Of a stretch of DNA of 64,000 bases, positions 1 to 13,574 are shown piece by piece. The DNA is taken from NCBI GenBank assembly GCA_034766995.1, contig CM068316.1:12635500-12699499 (forward strand). The letters are read 5' to 3'. Under the pieces are notes generated by a model. That model worked only from the letters and a program-made list of their open reading frames with translations. It was not told the DNA's origin and ran no database searches. Origin of the DNA: Acanthacorydalis orientalis. Taxonomy: Eukaryota > Arthropoda > Insecta > Megaloptera > Corydalidae. A program made the translations under genes and the position numbers. Position 1 is the stretch's first letter. Each line of letters begins with the position of its first letter.

Positions 1-534
1 TTTCATATTATAGTTTTATATTTTTATTGGTACTGTACAACAGTATCACATTTATAAACTTTCATTTGTGATATTTAATTCAACTGATATTTAATTCCTT
101 ATATTTTTTATATTATTTTTATAAATATTTTTATTTGTAAAAGTTATATAATGAAATATTTTTATCTTAACATTTTTTTAATAAAATGTTTGGTCAGATT
201 GAAGTAAAATGTTCTTTACAATGAAATTGATACAAATAGGTTTACTGAATTCAGTAGGAATTCGGTTATTAAATTATTTATTTTTGTAAACAAAAAATAA
301 GTACGATAAATTTTCAGTAGAGATCTATAATAGTTTAATATACCAGTAATCTGTTTTTTCCTAGTTATTTCAATGTATAGTTTTACTTTAAATATACATT
401 TATTCACTTCTTACAATTTTTGGTCTTTGTCGTAAATCCAGATCTGAGATTATGACCAAAAGGAACTCATCAAATATTTAAATACACTTTCTACTTACTT
501 TAACGATTATCAAATAAATTTAAATTGTAATAAT
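1..534. other. AT-rich spacer
   Basis: Nothing recognised. Short open frames here have no family-like composition. Confidence 0.6.
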
Positions 535-655
535 ATAGTTTTGTGACTGTGGCTAACATAATTTCAATTTTATAAATACATTTCTCATGCACTCAATAAG
601 CCACAAATAGTTTTTGTGATTAGAAATATTCAATAATTCATTGATATTTTTGTGG
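535..655. repeat. MITE family A, one arm
   Basis: Contains the arm order of family A: TGTGACTGTGGC, CTCATGCACTCAATAAGCCAC, GTGATTAGAAATATTCAATA. Diverged and lacking the partner arm. Confidence 0.4.
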
Positions 656-774
656 ATTTTATTATCGATCCAATTTTATTAAAAAAAAACTATTCAACTA
701 CTGATTCTTGTAAAATAATAATAAAAAATATGTAAATAAATTAGGATTTAAATTAATTTATCTGTTACAATATA

Positions 775-1082
775 TTTTTAGCACTATGGCAAAATTCACT
801 TTCATAGATAAATTTTTCGCGTACTCCATAAACCACAAAAATATTTGTGATTAAATGTGTTCAACAATTGATTATTTATTATTTTTTTATTGTTGTTTTA
901 ACGTATTTCGATATCAGTGCTATCCTTCTCAGAGCGATAAGTACAGACGAAACTACAGTATCTTACGTTATTCCTTAATCTTTACTATCTGAGATTTGTA
1001 TATAGTTTAGTACTCTAAAAATGACGGCTCGCCATCGAAATGCGTATAAGAAATAATCAAAAATATTCAATAATTATTAGAT
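775..1082. repeat. MITE family A, two arms
   Basis: Left arm runs from CACTATGGCAAAATTCAC through CATAAACCACAAAAATATTT to CGATATCAGTGCTATCCTTC. The right arm, inverted, holds CGCCATCGAAATGCGTATAA and AATCAAAAATATTCAATAAT. Roughly 300 bp. Confidence 0.55.
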
Positions 1083-1284
1083 AGGTAGGAAAATAATTAT
1101 CGTTTCTATTTTCCGAACTCTAATCTTATTTTTTCAATGAGAGTGCCATTTCATCGTATTGATGATAATATTATTTTAAAGTGCATTTTTCGGTCTGTAT
1201 TTTGGTAAAATCGACTTTGGTCTTATTATTAATTTTGCTATAAATTGGGCTATTGAATTAAAGACGAATAGAAACAAATAAGAG

Positions 1285-1625
1285 CATTTTTTTTTGAGTT
1301 TAAAACAGATTGTAAAGCAGCAGAAACTGCTCGTAAACTAAACGATGCTTCCTTTGGTGTGGGTACTGTTAAGGAACATGCGGTGCAATGGTGGTTCCAA
1401 AAATTTCGTACTGGGGATGAGAGCCTTGAAAATGAAGAAGGTCGCGGGCGTCTTTCAGTTAATAACGGCCAACTGAAGTCGTTAGTTAAATCAGAACCAC
1501 GTACAACCAATTCGAGAGCTTGCACAAAAGTTAGGTGTTATTCATCCAACAGTTCTGGGCCATTTAAAATAACTAGGAAAATCAAAAAAGCAAACATGTA
1601 TATGAATTTGAAGATCATAAACAAC
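1285..1625 (+). mobile_element. Mariner transposase N-terminal relic (SETMAR/cecropia-like)
   Basis: Translation gives EFKTDCKAAETARKLNDA, then VQWWFQKFRTGDESLENEE and a GRGRLSVNN stretch. This is the N-terminal helix-turn-helix region of a DD34D mariner transposase of the type domesticated in SETMAR. After EPRTTNSRA the frame shifts, and the other frame continues with AQKLGVIHPTVLGHLK, the second HTH. The catalytic domain is missing. The copy is dead and truncated at both sides, with no inverted repeats recognised. Confidence 0.85.
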
Positions 1626-1660
1626 AATTATTTTTCTACCAATCTAATATTTATTGAACA

Positions 1661-3249
1661 TTTTTGATCAGAAAGTATGTGTGGGTGTTGTTGAGATGTG
1701 ACGAAATTCATTTGTGAAATTGATTATAAGCTGTTGTATAAAGCTGTTCTATCATCTGACCCAGTATTCGAATATGCACTCAACCAATTGAAATATAGTT
1801 GTTGTTTGTCTAAAAAAAGAACTTAGTTACCTTAAGTGTCAATAAAGAATAAAAAAACACAGATTTTTCATTTTCACTTCTATTCCAAATCAGCAATAAT
1901 ACTGAAACGAATTAAATTTAAAATGTTTAATAGATTTGATATATTCATTATACATTTTTGTTTTTCAGTAAGCGTTCAAATTCTAAACTGAAAAAATTAA
2001 AAGGACGTTTTGTAGCAAAAATACAATTAAACAAAATAATTAATCAGGTTTTACCATACATTATATTTGGTTGAAATGAAAAGTAAATAAACATTATGAT
2101 TGCGTACATTTTGCTTATTATTAATAGTATGTCATTTTATACACGTTGATTTGATTTAATTTATGCCATTTTTATTATAATTTTATGTATGAGGAGAAAT
2201 TATGTAAATATTGTGCTTTTTAATATCCAATTTAGTTTATAAAGCAGAAAAACAATGTTAAACAAAGTAAATTGTTTCATTGAGACTACAAACTTTTTTT
2301 ATAAATATATTTACAATAATTCGTTTTTAACTATATATATATAATACAGAAAATAAATGATATATAATAAAAAAATCTACTATAATAATTCAAATTTATA
2401 ACATTATCATGACCGTCTATTATATTTAAATTGAATAGTGAATTTATATGTGAAATGAATTATACTCCATATAGCTTTTTATACAAAAATGATTTATGGA
2501 AATTATTCTCATTAAGATTGAAAACACATCGCACGAAAATATGCATTGTAAAACGTTTGCAAAAAGTGTGCGTCTGTCTATTTGTCCTTGACATTAATTT
2601 CATATTTGTACTCGTTTCAGGTGAATTGATATAAAATCGATCCGAACAATCTGTAATTGTTTTGTCTGTTTAGTCTGTCTGTGACATTTTTATGTTTTTG
2701 GCATACGAACTATTGTTTAATACGCAGTAATTTACTGCAAGTGTAGATAAGGATTATTTAAATGTCCTGCATTATATAATTTATAAATAAATAAACAATC
2801 AAGTGGTATTTCAAATGTCAACATATTTCGACCTTTAATATTTTTATTATGATCTGAGTCGGTTGTAAAAATATACGACGAAATTAGAATCTCATTACAA
2901 TGACTCAGACATATTGATTGAAGTATTTTTAAATACCGCCGGATTGTGCACATGGTCTTTTTAAACAAACTTATTATTCAAAAATCGTATCATATTTTAG
3001 TAATTAAAAATAATTTTTACTTGAAAGAATGTCACTTTTTGATTATTATTTAATTGTTAAAATAAAACTACGTTTTTCAAATACATTATTTTTTAATCTA
3101 TTTGAATTGATTTTAATTGTGTTTTCTTGCTTAAATATTTTGCATTAAAGATAAAAATATAATTTAAAATCCAACACTACTCTGAAAAAAATCCAAAAAT
3201 TAAACTTAGATAAAATGTATGGAGAATAATTTAAAGATTTAAATAGAGT
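1661..3249. other. AT-rich spacer
   Basis: No gene seen. A 67-codon frame at 2431-2634 and a 78-codon minus frame at 2732-2968 look random. Confidence 0.55.
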
Positions 3250-3250
3250 T

Positions 3251-3320
<70 letters not shown>
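3250..3320. repeat. (TA)n microsatellite
   Basis: About 70 bp of alternating T and A with one slip near 3260. Confidence 0.9.
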
Positions 3321-3321
<1 letters not shown>

Positions 3322-3504
3322 AGTTAAGGCAGTTAATGTAACAAAATTTTAAAAATAGTGTACTTCACACACTTTTTTGTATATGAACACACATATATAG
3401 TATATCTAATTTTCTTTGGATGTATGTAACAAGTACTTATTTTCAGATAATTACAATTTTTATTGCTATTGTTTGAAATACATTTTATCAATAGAAATAT
3501 TTTT

Positions 3505-3625
3505 ATATAATGTTGTTCTGTTGGTTTTTGTCCTTTTGGAATAGCTAAATATCTGTCATCTACTCCACTAGGAGAATAGATATATAGTTGATCCAAAAGG
3601 ATGAAGACCAACAGCAGGATAACAT
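3505..3625. repeat. MITE family B copy
   Basis: Left arm TTGTTCTGTTGGTTTTTGTC-CTTTTGGA and right arm, inverted, with GTTGGTCTTCATCCTTTTGG pair with few mismatches. The loop is about 45 bp. Confidence 0.6.
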
Positions 3626-4114
3626 TTGAACGAAAACATATGTATAAAAACTTATAATTACAATTTATTTTAATGATTATGAAATTTTTAAAGCAACACT
3701 GAAAGTTTATCTTAAGGTTAACTTGTACATACTTGCTGAAACTCTTTGAATTTCTTCAGTGGCATTATTTTCTTTTATTTTTAGTTTTAGTTTAAGTATC
3801 AAAAAATCGTAAGGTGACAAAACAAATTAATAATCCAAAATAACAATTGAGGAATTCTTACGAATTACAATGACTTGATTAACTTAAACATTATTATACA
3901 ATCTATTAGCTAAATCATTATTATAAACATTTTTTTTCTAATTGCGATAATAATTCAGGTGATTCAGGGTAGGAGCAGTAATTTATGTTGTAAGTAAAAA
4001 AAATAATTATTTCTATTCCATGAAATAAATATTTTGATATATCTAGAACTATATATAAAATGCATATAAAATTGACAAATAGATGATTTCTCTAAATGTA
4101 TATTAAAATAAATA

Positions 4115-4160
4115 AATATATATATATATATATATTTATTTATATATATATATATATATT
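4115..4160. repeat. (TA)n microsatellite
   Basis: Interrupted TA tract split by TTTATT. Confidence 0.85.
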
Positions 4161-4734
4161 AGTAATTCTTAAAAAAATATAACTGACAAAAAAGGAAACG
4201 GCTAGGAATTTAACAAGCATAAAAAACAAATTACATAATACGCCGTAACGAGTGTTGAAGTGGTCAATTAATAGAAGAATATTTTATAAATGGAATGTAG
4301 TTTTAATTAAAATATTTTCTATTAAAAGCATTTTATAAACTCCTTGTAATTTTGTTATATATCTTCTTTATACCAGTTTTTATATCACCAATTAATTATA
4401 TATCTGACGATTTAAATTTATTCTTGTTAAATTTATATAACAATAAAGAAACTAGAATTAATCTATTAACAATATTCGAGTATTGGAAATTTTTACCCGC
4501 ATATATTAAGTCCATCAAATTACAGTGTAAAATTAGTAGATTTAAAAAGATTTAGATTCAATTTTTGTTGGACAAATGAAATATTTTTTTTTATAAATTA
4601 CATTAGAGAAAAAAATAAATTCAAAACTATATATTCCATAGATTAATTATTTAGGTTTTTAAAATAGTACGTTGTTTAATATCATACCTTACTTTATTTA
4701 TTCAACCTATTTGATATTTGAAACTCTAGATTAT

Positions 4735-5160
4735 AATTTATTAGGTATACAAATTAATTCGGTGCCCTTTTTATAGAAAATGAATGTTTACATAAATAAA
4801 AAATGGAATACATTTTAGTCCTCAAAATATCCCTCATTATTTTATATAACTTTGCTCCTTCTGTCAGGCAACAGATGAATCGCTTGTCGAAAAAGAGTTG
4901 GGATCTTTGAATCGATGATGTTTTAATGCATTTTCGGGCCTCTTCCACTGTTTTAACATTTTTTGCATGTTTTATGCATCACAACACTTTCTCCAAAACT
5001 GAACAAATCATTTTTACGGCTTCGGCAGCATTTTATTCAATTGTAATATGCAATGGCTAATGTACTGCTTTTCGAACACTATTACTGCTTTGTGAGGTTA
5101 TGCCAACTGCTTGACCAAGATAGTTTTTTTTTTAATTTTAAGGTGTTTGAGACTTCAAAA
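4735..5160 (-). mobile_element. Repeat C copy 1, mariner-like 3' fragment
   Basis: About 430 bp that recurs at 23.9 kb and, inverted, at 36.0 kb. On the minus strand a 64-codon open stretch ends FDKRFICCLTEGAKLYKIM..., near a terminal sequence beginning GTATACAAATTAATTCGG. The pattern RF..CL..G..Y close to an element end resembles the C-terminus of mariner transposases, but the identification is tentative. Confidence 0.55.
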
Positions 5161-6544
5161 TCCTAAAACGTTGAAACTTTTTTTAAAATTTAAAACAGAG
5201 GTATGATTGATTCAATGTAAAAGAACCGAATTAATTTTTACTCTAAATCAAAACTTGCAATTTTGACCATTTATTCCTTCGTTTTGTCTATAGTTGTACC
5301 AAAGTAGTCTTTTATGTGATCATTGCGTGCACAGAATGAGATACATGAAGGTTATAAAAAATAAAACGTTTAAAACATGAAAATCTATAGTATCTCTAAG
5401 AACTATATGTTTATGTCTTAACAAAACAGTGACAATAATATTTTGATGCATACAATGTATTAAGCTTTCATGAAAGAATGCGAAATGAGTATATTTTTCT
5501 TTTCTTTTTTATATAAAACTAGATCAGCAAAAAATGTAACAGAGTTAAATGAGAGATTACAAAGATAAATAAAAAATACTTTTTTAGGAACTGTTTCGTA
5601 CACGTACCGTTACGACGGTTTGCATGTATTCGAGCTTAATTTATTATTGTTTATTTTCGTATATACTTTAAAAAGTATGCAGAAGTATCTTGCGTTTATA
5701 TTTGGAAATTTGTTCTATATATAAACGTCTACAATGAGAAAATATATTTTAGATATCAACAAAAGATGTATATTTCTTTGCTAATTTTATTCATCAAGTT
5801 ATTTTTAGATGCAATTATTTGTTCAATATTTTTATAAAAATATAATTCAAGTAAATTGGTGTGAATATAAAATTAATAATGGTTTTTTCACTTCCCATTA
5901 AAATTATTTTTACAAACATTGACCTTGTGGATTAAAACTCACGGACATCTCCGACAACTCGTTAATCCGTAGATGTCATTATACAAATTATTTTCATGTA
6001 ATACTAGTAAATTATTGAAGCAAACAGTTAATTTGTTCAACAAACATTTACATAAAAGTAAATAAAATTTATCATACATGTTACTAATATTTCAAATATT
6101 ATCTAGTTTTAAAACGTAAATTGAAATATTCAATACTCAAATGATTTATTTTTTACACACATGTATTGATAAACATTTATTTATGTCAATATTAGTGGGT
6201 TTTTTATTGTTAAAAAAGTGTTAATTGTTATTAATGCAAAATGTGATTCTAATTGCTTTAATTAGATTTATTGAAAGAAGTATTTTTTAAAAACAGTGGC
6301 GTAACTTTTAATCGGTTATATTATTTAAAAATATAGAAGTTTATTATTTTATTTGTTGTACACATAGATTGACTAGCCGGAAACTTATCGAGAAATTATT
6401 ATGTATACAAAAATAATTGATTTATTTCTGTATAAATCAACTTATTGAGAATATTTATATAAATGTTATGTTGTGTTATTATTTCAATATATTCTTTTAG
6501 AAATGACAAGACATCTTAGAAATGTTATTTACAAATAAATACGT
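5161..6544. other. AT-rich spacer
   Basis: Nothing recognised beyond homopolymer and AT-rich DNA. Confidence 0.55.
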
Positions 6545-6675
6545 TTTCACATGTAAATTTTCACTCGCCCCACGAACTGAAAACTTATTTTCTGTTTAGA
6601 AATGATCAGTAAATATTATTGATCATTTTTGATTGTTGCTTATACTCATTAAGATTGCGATTCTATCAACTTCAT
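6545..6675. repeat. MITE family A, one arm
   Basis: Holds TTTTCACTCGCCCCACGAAC and GATCATTTTTGATTGTTGCT, followed by TATACTCATTAAGATTGCGA; single arm of the family. Confidence 0.5.
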
Positions 6676-6813
6676 GTTAGCAAGGTATAGAAAATTCTGT
6701 AGTTTGTCAATTTTTCATTAGTGAAGAAGAAAAAAAGAGAAAGAAAGTTTAAATGAGTGAAATTGTCCGAGCACAATATTTTTTGACTGGTAAAAGATCT
6801 TAAGAATATATGC

Positions 6814-6816
<3 letters not shown>

Positions 6817-6856
<40 letters not shown>
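6817..6856. repeat. (TA)n microsatellite at mariner left border
   Basis: Uninterrupted TA tract immediately left of the 6.9 kb mariner relic. Confidence 0.9.
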
Positions 6857-6858
<2 letters not shown>

Positions 6859-6867
6859 ATAACATAC

Positions 6868-8080
6868 GAGGGTGTTATAAGTTTGGTAAATTTCTATGTG
6901 TGGTGTCATCATTCATTTGGCAGCGTCACGGCTATCACGTGTTACTTTTCAAACTAGCTCAGGCAAAATTTCAGCCAGAATCAACACGTCCGCGTTCTAC
7001 AGATGTTTGAAGCGAGCATTTTAGCAGTTGCCGCAAAAATTGACAAAAACTAGTTCCGAGCAGTGGTAAAACATTTTTATTTGAAAAAGTGGACGGCCGC
7101 TCAGATCAGAGCGGAATTGGATAAAGTTCATAAGGACTCTGTGCCAGCGTTGAAGACTGTTTATTTCTGGATAAATGAGTTTAAATGAAGCAGAACATGC
7201 ACTGAAGATGAAGTGCGCTCTAGACGCGCCTAGTTGAGGTCACCACGACGAATATCGTTGAAAAAATCTATGGTATTGTTATGAAAAACCGCCAAGTGAA
7301 AATACGCGAGGTTGTCGAGAGTGTAGGCATCTCAACTGAACGAGTGCACAATATTCTGCTCGAAAAATTGCACATGAAAAATCTGTGTATGTGATGGGTA
7401 CTGCGATTGTGGATTGTCAACCAAAAACGCGCACGGAAGGACATTTCAACCCAGTGTTTGGTGATGTTTAATCGCAATCCGCAGGCCTTTTTGCGTCGAT
7501 TAGTCATGGATAAAACATGGATCCATCATTACACACCTGAGTCGAAGCAGTAGTCAAAGCAGTGGACAACGACTGGTGAAAGTGCGCCGAAGAAGGCGAA
7601 TATCGTTTTGTCGACTGTGAAGATGAATGCCACAGTTTTTTGAGATTCCCAAGGAATCATCCTGATCGATTACTTAATGAAGGGAAAAACGATAACAAGA
7701 GCCTATTATGTGAAATTATTGGACCGTTTGAAAGAACTAAAAAAGAACGGTAAAAATTGGCGCACAAAAAAGTACTCTTTCACCAGGACAACGCGTCGTC
7801 CCTCAAATCGACCATCGCAATGCCAGAATTGCATTAATTAGGACTCGAATTGATTCTTCATCCACTCAGTTCTCCGGACATGGCCTTGTGCGGCTTTTTC
7901 CTCGTCCCAAACCTGAAAATTTGGTTCGGTGGGAACAAATTCTCGTTGTAATGAAGCTGTCTTCACCGCCATCGATACGTATTTTGCAGACTTGTTGGAC
8001 CAGTTATATAGCCCTCAATGTCGACCATTTTGAGAAATAATATCATTTTTTTTCCACTTCTTTACCATACTTATCAAATG
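6868..8080 (+). mobile_element. Mariner element relic, near full length, many stops
   Basis: A degraded DD34D mariner transposase reads in broken frames: HTH region (AAQIRAELDKVHKDSVPALK), VKIREVVESVGISTERVHNI, first catalytic Asp in MDKTWIHHYTPESKQ, second near ILIDYLMKGKTITRAYY, and a final SPDMAPCGFFLVPNLK. It has at least six in-frame stops and several frameshifts. The left end has TATAAGTTTGGTAAATTTC (about 6886-6904). The right end, inverted, reads GATAAGTATGGTAAAG (near 8055-8075), which is consistent with terminal inverted repeats. (TA)n tracts border both ends, as expected for TA-target insertion. It is non-functional. Confidence 0.88.
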
Positions 8081-8083
8081 ACG

Positions 8084-8086
<3 letters not shown>

Positions 8087-8130
<44 letters not shown>
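8087..8130. repeat. (TA)n microsatellite at mariner right border
   Basis: TA tract immediately right of the 6.9-8.1 kb mariner relic. Confidence 0.9.
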
Positions 8131-8131
<1 letters not shown>

Positions 8132-8837
8132 TAAACTGGACAAAATGTAAGTGTTTAAAAGCAATATTTACAGTAAATGAAAGACTTGAAATATTATCAA
8201 GCGAAATTAATGAAACCATCAACAATCATAAACGATACACAAATATTAGCCACGGGCATGAAACGAACAGTAGCACGAAATTGAACCAAGTTGTTCTGTT
8301 TGAAGTTTGTACACTTCAAACGATGCAACGTACAGAAACACGAGTTAAGTGAAAACGTATTCAGATTATCTATGACACGATTATAGTTTAGCAAGATGAA
8401 CACAATCGCAGCAAGTGTGTACACGACGTGAACTTGAGAGAAATAAACGTATTGATTAATTTGCGAAACAACACGTCCAATGTAACTAAAATATTCTTTG
8501 TTTTATAGGTCAAGGGATCGAAACTTACTTACCAAATCGATTTTTATTATAAATTCGAAACAAGTTAATAGTTATTACCTTGGATATTATAAAACGTTTC
8601 GACTTGACACTTTGTGAAAAAGTGTAATTTTGTAATTTAAATAAATATAAACTAAGTACTTATTAAAATAATTAAAAACACGGACAGTGAAACAAGTCAC
8701 ACTTAACATAGAAAATCCTATAAAGAATGAAACAGAAAGGAAAGAAATATTACACGGTACGTTACATTTTTGGATCAGCTCTTTGAAGGTTTAAAGTACT
8801 CCCATAGGAAATTATCTGCTGGATAACGAATTTATTC

Positions 8838-8901
<64 letters not shown>

Positions 8902-10881
8902 AAGAGCAAAATTTGTCAGTAAATTGAATATTTTAAATTATAAAAACATCACGAATATATTTTGAAATAAAAAAATATTTCATTTGGTGTTATTTCCAAT
9001 TAAATTGTAAAAAATAAATTATGCAATGTTGTAAATAATAAAAATAGATAGAAAATTTATAACGAAAATAGATACAAAAAATGACCATGCTATTTAAAAT
9101 ATTCAGTGTCGTGATATAATAAGCAATATAATCAAAATATGTCATCCTGAACATAGATTTAAAGGAAACATTAACGATCAACAAGTAACTTATTTATGAT
9201 AGTGTTTGTTCTATAAACATTTCAACAATACAAAATCTCAAACAGACATAACATTTTATCTCTTTCTGCGGTTTGCACATAACGTATCATGAATTTCAAT
9301 TAAATTTTCATGCATACAAACATGTTAAATAAAACGTCACACCACAGATTCGATACATGAATGAATATAATATTAATTCACAAGCATGCAAAAAATTACT
9401 GATTCGAAATACAATGATTGTCTATAAACGGTATAAGATTTTTGTACTTTCAAGCATTTTTTTGTAAATTTAAAAATGTTAAATATCTATGATTGTAATA
9501 TACAGTGGCACATAAACTCGAACATCAATGTTTTTGTATAATTTTCATTTTTATATAAATGAAATGTAACATTTTATCTTTTTAACATTTCATGTTTTAT
9601 TATTATTTTACATGCACTGATTTGTAAATAAATGTTATTTAAAAAAAATGTCCTTTTCAAAAATGTAATTGTATATCGATCAGAACATCAAATATCTCAC
9701 AATGAAATTGTATTTCTTTTCATTGTGCCAATCCGATAATTAAGTTAACATACCTCAAATATCCACAGAACTAAGTAAATATTTTATAACCGACGAACAA
9801 GCCTTGTTTTTGATTGACTCTTTCAATGAAGTTTATAACAAGAGTTTTTGAAATTGTTTATTTGTTTTAATTTATCATATAGCTGCGTGTAAGGCTGTAA
9901 AATAGTAATGATTTGTGTCTATGATTTGTAAAATTATTGAAAAATTATTATAAAACGGGATATCAAGTACATCTTAACATAAGATCAGTACATTTTAAAA
10001 GTTTTTTATGGAATCGTTATTCAAACAGGATTTTATTAGATTTTTTTTTAATAAAAGAATCAAATTAAAAAAAATACTACTGATGATACATAATATAGGA
10101 ATATAAGATCATAAAAGTAGATATTATGTCAAATAAGAAAGAATTTTTGAAAAAATATATTTGTACAATATACATATATATATACACAAAACTATTTAAA
10201 ATTACATTTGGGTCATTCGTCATTCTTTATTTTTATTGACTGGCTTATGGATAATTGTTTTATCATGAATAAAACAACAATTATTGAATATAATAAAGTA
10301 TACAATTTGAATAACAACCAAATATTAACATTATAAAATACACTTAATCATAGCTTTTTAAAACCTCACACATCGTCATATGACAAGATTCGAAAGTCAT
10401 TAAACCCTAAGTAGAGCAATAATTCGTATAGTTTAATTTTTTATACATTCACGTGTTAACAGTCTTTTTGATGGCGTGCTTATAATTTTCATGAAGCAAA
10501 CTAATACCTACTTATGAATGTGTTCTTGTTTACGAATATTTCACTATAGATTTTTTAACATATTGATTAGAAACCTATATTTTAATGAAACTTGTTCATA
10601 TACACTTTTTTTGTAAAACTTTATAATTTACTTTATAGTTCATGGTCATTTAATGTGATTCATATACATATGTAATTCAGTTTTATATTATCTTAATTTA
10701 AAAAAAATATCTAACAAAAAGTAAGCTATTGTAAACTATTTTGTTGCAGATCAGTGACTTTTCAGGTGTGTAATTATTATATTTAAAAAAGTATAAACTG
10801 TGCAGTCTCAGTAACTTAAACACATAAAAAATTAAAGGTATTCAATTTATCGAGTTGTTTAAATCCTTGGAAATGTACTGT
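8131..10881. other. AT-rich spacer with one microsatellite
   Basis: 8180-8460 has somewhat higher GC and a small hairpin GTTTGAAG...CTTCAAAC (8298-8321), but no coding signal. The rest holds nothing I can name. Confidence 0.5.
8840..8901. repeat. (TA)n(TG)n microsatellite
   Basis: TA tract passing into TGTGTG at its right end. Confidence 0.9.
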
Positions 10882-11735
10882 TTAACCCTTTGGAGTCAAG
10901 TAGGGGGAAAGGTGCTAAAAATGTTTAACAAATATTTTTCGATTAGTTGAATATTCTTTTATCATAAACAAAATAAAAAATTAAAATTTGTCGGTTACAA
11001 GAAAAAAATATGTTAATTCAGATTAGCTATTAGAAATTACACATTTATTTGATATATCGTGGAAAATCGTTGATAATATTCAGGGAAACATAAATCTCTT
11101 GATTGGAAACATATAATTGAAAGCGAAAAAATTGATTACAATTTAAAATGTGTAGAAATAACATTACTGTTGAGTGTGAACAATTTTAAAATAATCAAAT
11201 GTGCACACAACTGTTTCACATCGGTCATATTTTGTATCTAGATGTTGATCTCTTCTGTTTGCTTTACAAACTACACACTGTGCTCGTTGATCATGATCTG
11301 GCTGTATTCTCTCCAGAAAATGAGGCGTTGATCGGTATGAATTTGGACTTCTTGTAGAGGATGCATAAAGAGCAACTTTGTGAACAATATGTGAAGCCAA
11401 TATAAGTTTGTATTCAGCAAGATTCATTCCTTTACGATTCACACGGAATTAATTAATATATGCATTGTAAATTGTTAGATCGAAAATATGGAAGAAAAGT
11501 TTTTGTACCATTTGATTGTTTTTCTTGTCATTTTTTGATAGAAAAAAACTAACTTATCAATGAATCAAAAAATATCGCTACTTTTAATTTTTTTGTGATG
11601 CACCTGAAAAACGTAGTGTCGAGCTTTTTTATACTCATTCTTTAAGTGATGAACTTTTGTAAAAAAAATTATTCAGCCCAATTCTCAAGTTCACAATGTT
11701 TATAGGGTTCCAAATGAAAAAACCGCAATTTCTTC
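10882..11735 (-). mobile_element. piggyBac-like relic A (C-terminal transposase fragment)
   Basis: TTAA at 10882 is followed by CCCTTTGGAGTC, an end shared with the inverted right end of relic B. On the minus strand an open stretch at 11164-11442 encodes a piggyBac-type C-terminus: MNLAEYKLILASHIV, then the cysteine-rich CVVCKANRRDQHLDTKYDRC. The sequence aligns with relic B to about 11,730, including the shared segment around TTTTTTCATTTGGAACCCTA on the minus strand. Catalytic Asp blocks are absent. The far end was not located. Confidence 0.72.
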
Positions 11736-12151
11736 CTTCATTCCTTTACAGAATTTTTAAGTATGACCCTCTATTTTCGTAGAGTTCCAATCTTCAATAT
11801 ACATCATACCCTTTTTTTTATTCTATTTCAAATTCCTTCGCTTCAGATTCTATTGTTTCAGGTTAATTTTTAACGAATTTTACATTCTTCTTTATATTTA
11901 TATTGTCATAAACTGTGTTTAGGTTAAGATCATGAATACTTTCTTTGATTCTTTACTCATTTATGACATTCTAAACATCAGTTCTGTAATATTTTTTGAT
12001 CATTTCCTTTAGCGTTAATGACCTTTATTATCGATGTGCCCCGAAACCTCTATATTTATTATTTTTAATGCTGAGATAATGAATATATCAACGACTTCCA
12101 TTTCATTTATAGTTCTTGCGATTCCTCATGTTTGTACTGCTACTTTGGAAC

Positions 12152-12152
<1 letters not shown>
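11736..12152. other. Spacer, possibly remains of piggyBac-like relic A
   Basis: Follows relic A without a visible terminal repeat; may include its decayed N-terminal coding region, but I could not confirm this. Confidence 0.35.
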
Positions 12153-12190
<38 letters not shown>

Positions 12191-12207
12191 CATACACACA
12201 CACACAC
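12153..12207. repeat. (TA)n(CA)n microsatellite
   Basis: TA tract followed by ACAC repeats. Confidence 0.9.
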
Positions 12208-12463
12208 TGTTTACAAGATAATAGTTATATTCGAAATAAATTAGTAATTAAATGCAGCATACTGACGTATATGTAGCCGTGTGTTAACATATTCCTTTTT
12301 AAAATAATACAATTGATATATGACAAACAGTACGTCAAAGTCTATGTCATATCCGTACAAATTTTAATTTGTCTACATGATAAAACTTGTTATCGTACGC
12401 TACTGGTTCAGGGTCATTTAAGAATATTGCCAGTTTGAAGTAGCGCATTGCCGATAAAACGTG

Positions 12464-12464
<1 letters not shown>

Positions 12465-12510
<46 letters not shown>
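12465..12510. repeat. (TA)n microsatellite
   Basis: Pure TA tract of about 45 bp. Confidence 0.9.
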
Positions 12511-12511
<1 letters not shown>

Positions 12512-12906
12512 CATACATAATTTAGTAATATAATACGTAAAATAAATATAGAGCATGATGTGCGGGAGGTAAGAGCAGTTGCCAACATTTCGCTAATATT
12601 ATCTTTAAACACTGTCAACGAGAACAAATAACAATGAACAACAATCATATTTTAAGAAGTGTTTTTGACCGCATGACTTTGTTGTTACTCGACCAACTGT
12701 TCGGTTGTACGTCGTGTAACACGTAATAAAGTCAATGTCGTAATACTACGCATTCACAAATTTGAATTTATGCCGCACTGTTCTGATAGTGACACGACTG
12801 ACAGGATCAATAAGGTCCTCTATGAATATCAAACGTTAATTCCGCTCACATCGTCGTGTGGTTTGCTGTAAGTCCCCGTACAATTTAGGTGAAAGATATT
12901 ATAGCC

Positions 12907-12909
<3 letters not shown>

Positions 12910-12978
<69 letters not shown>
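12910..12978. repeat. (TA)n microsatellite
   Basis: Pure TA tract of about 70 bp. Confidence 0.9.
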
Positions 12979-12981
<3 letters not shown>

Positions 12982-13047
12982 ATACGCAGTTTCAGTATTT
13001 AATGGACTTCCGCTTTTGCGGATTTAACTATATGATGTTCTATCTAT

Positions 13048-13051
<4 letters not shown>

Positions 13052-13095
<44 letters not shown>
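13052..13095. repeat. (TA)n microsatellite
   Basis: Pure TA tract 75 bp after the previous one. Confidence 0.9.
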
Positions 13096-13097
<2 letters not shown>

Positions 13098-13491
13098 GAT
13101 AAAAAATATAATTCCTATGAATATACAATGTTAATAAAAATCTTTTCGCATATCATCTAAAACGATATTTCTTTTTGAAAATTGTTTTTTTTTTAATTTG
13201 GTTCCTTATTATAAAATATTGTTTCAATAATAAAAACATAAAATACTATTAGAGTATAACATGAAAGACAAATATTCGTCAAGGTTCGAATTTTCGACCA
13301 TTCATACAAAATATGGAATAAAATTTACCATAACGCTTATCGAAATAAAAAATTGTGAAAAGAACAAATGTTTGGGTATTATTGGTAAAGAAAACAACTG
13401 GTAAACTTTTTGTAAATATTTGTTGATTGTAATTTTGTGAATGGCAGTAAATTATAAATTGTTCTAAAGTTATTGTCTCTAGTTTGTAAAG

Positions 13492-13495
<4 letters not shown>

Positions 13496-13551
<56 letters not shown>
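13496..13551. repeat. (TA)n microsatellite
   Basis: Pure TA tract left of the family B MITE. Confidence 0.9.
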
Positions 13552-13554
<3 letters not shown>

Positions 13555-13574
13555 GTATGTTTTTATATCTGTAC

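Noticed and set aside
11164..11442. 92-codon frame as a cellular zinc-binding protein gene
   Set aside because: It matches a piggyBac transposase C-terminus, has TTAA-type ends nearby and a second decayed copy at 41.7 kb.
12858..13160. Open frame encoding long Tyr-Ile repeats, and many similar ones
   Set aside because: These are translations of (TA)n microsatellites. TA repeats have no stop in the TAT-ATA frame, so they make long frames by chance.
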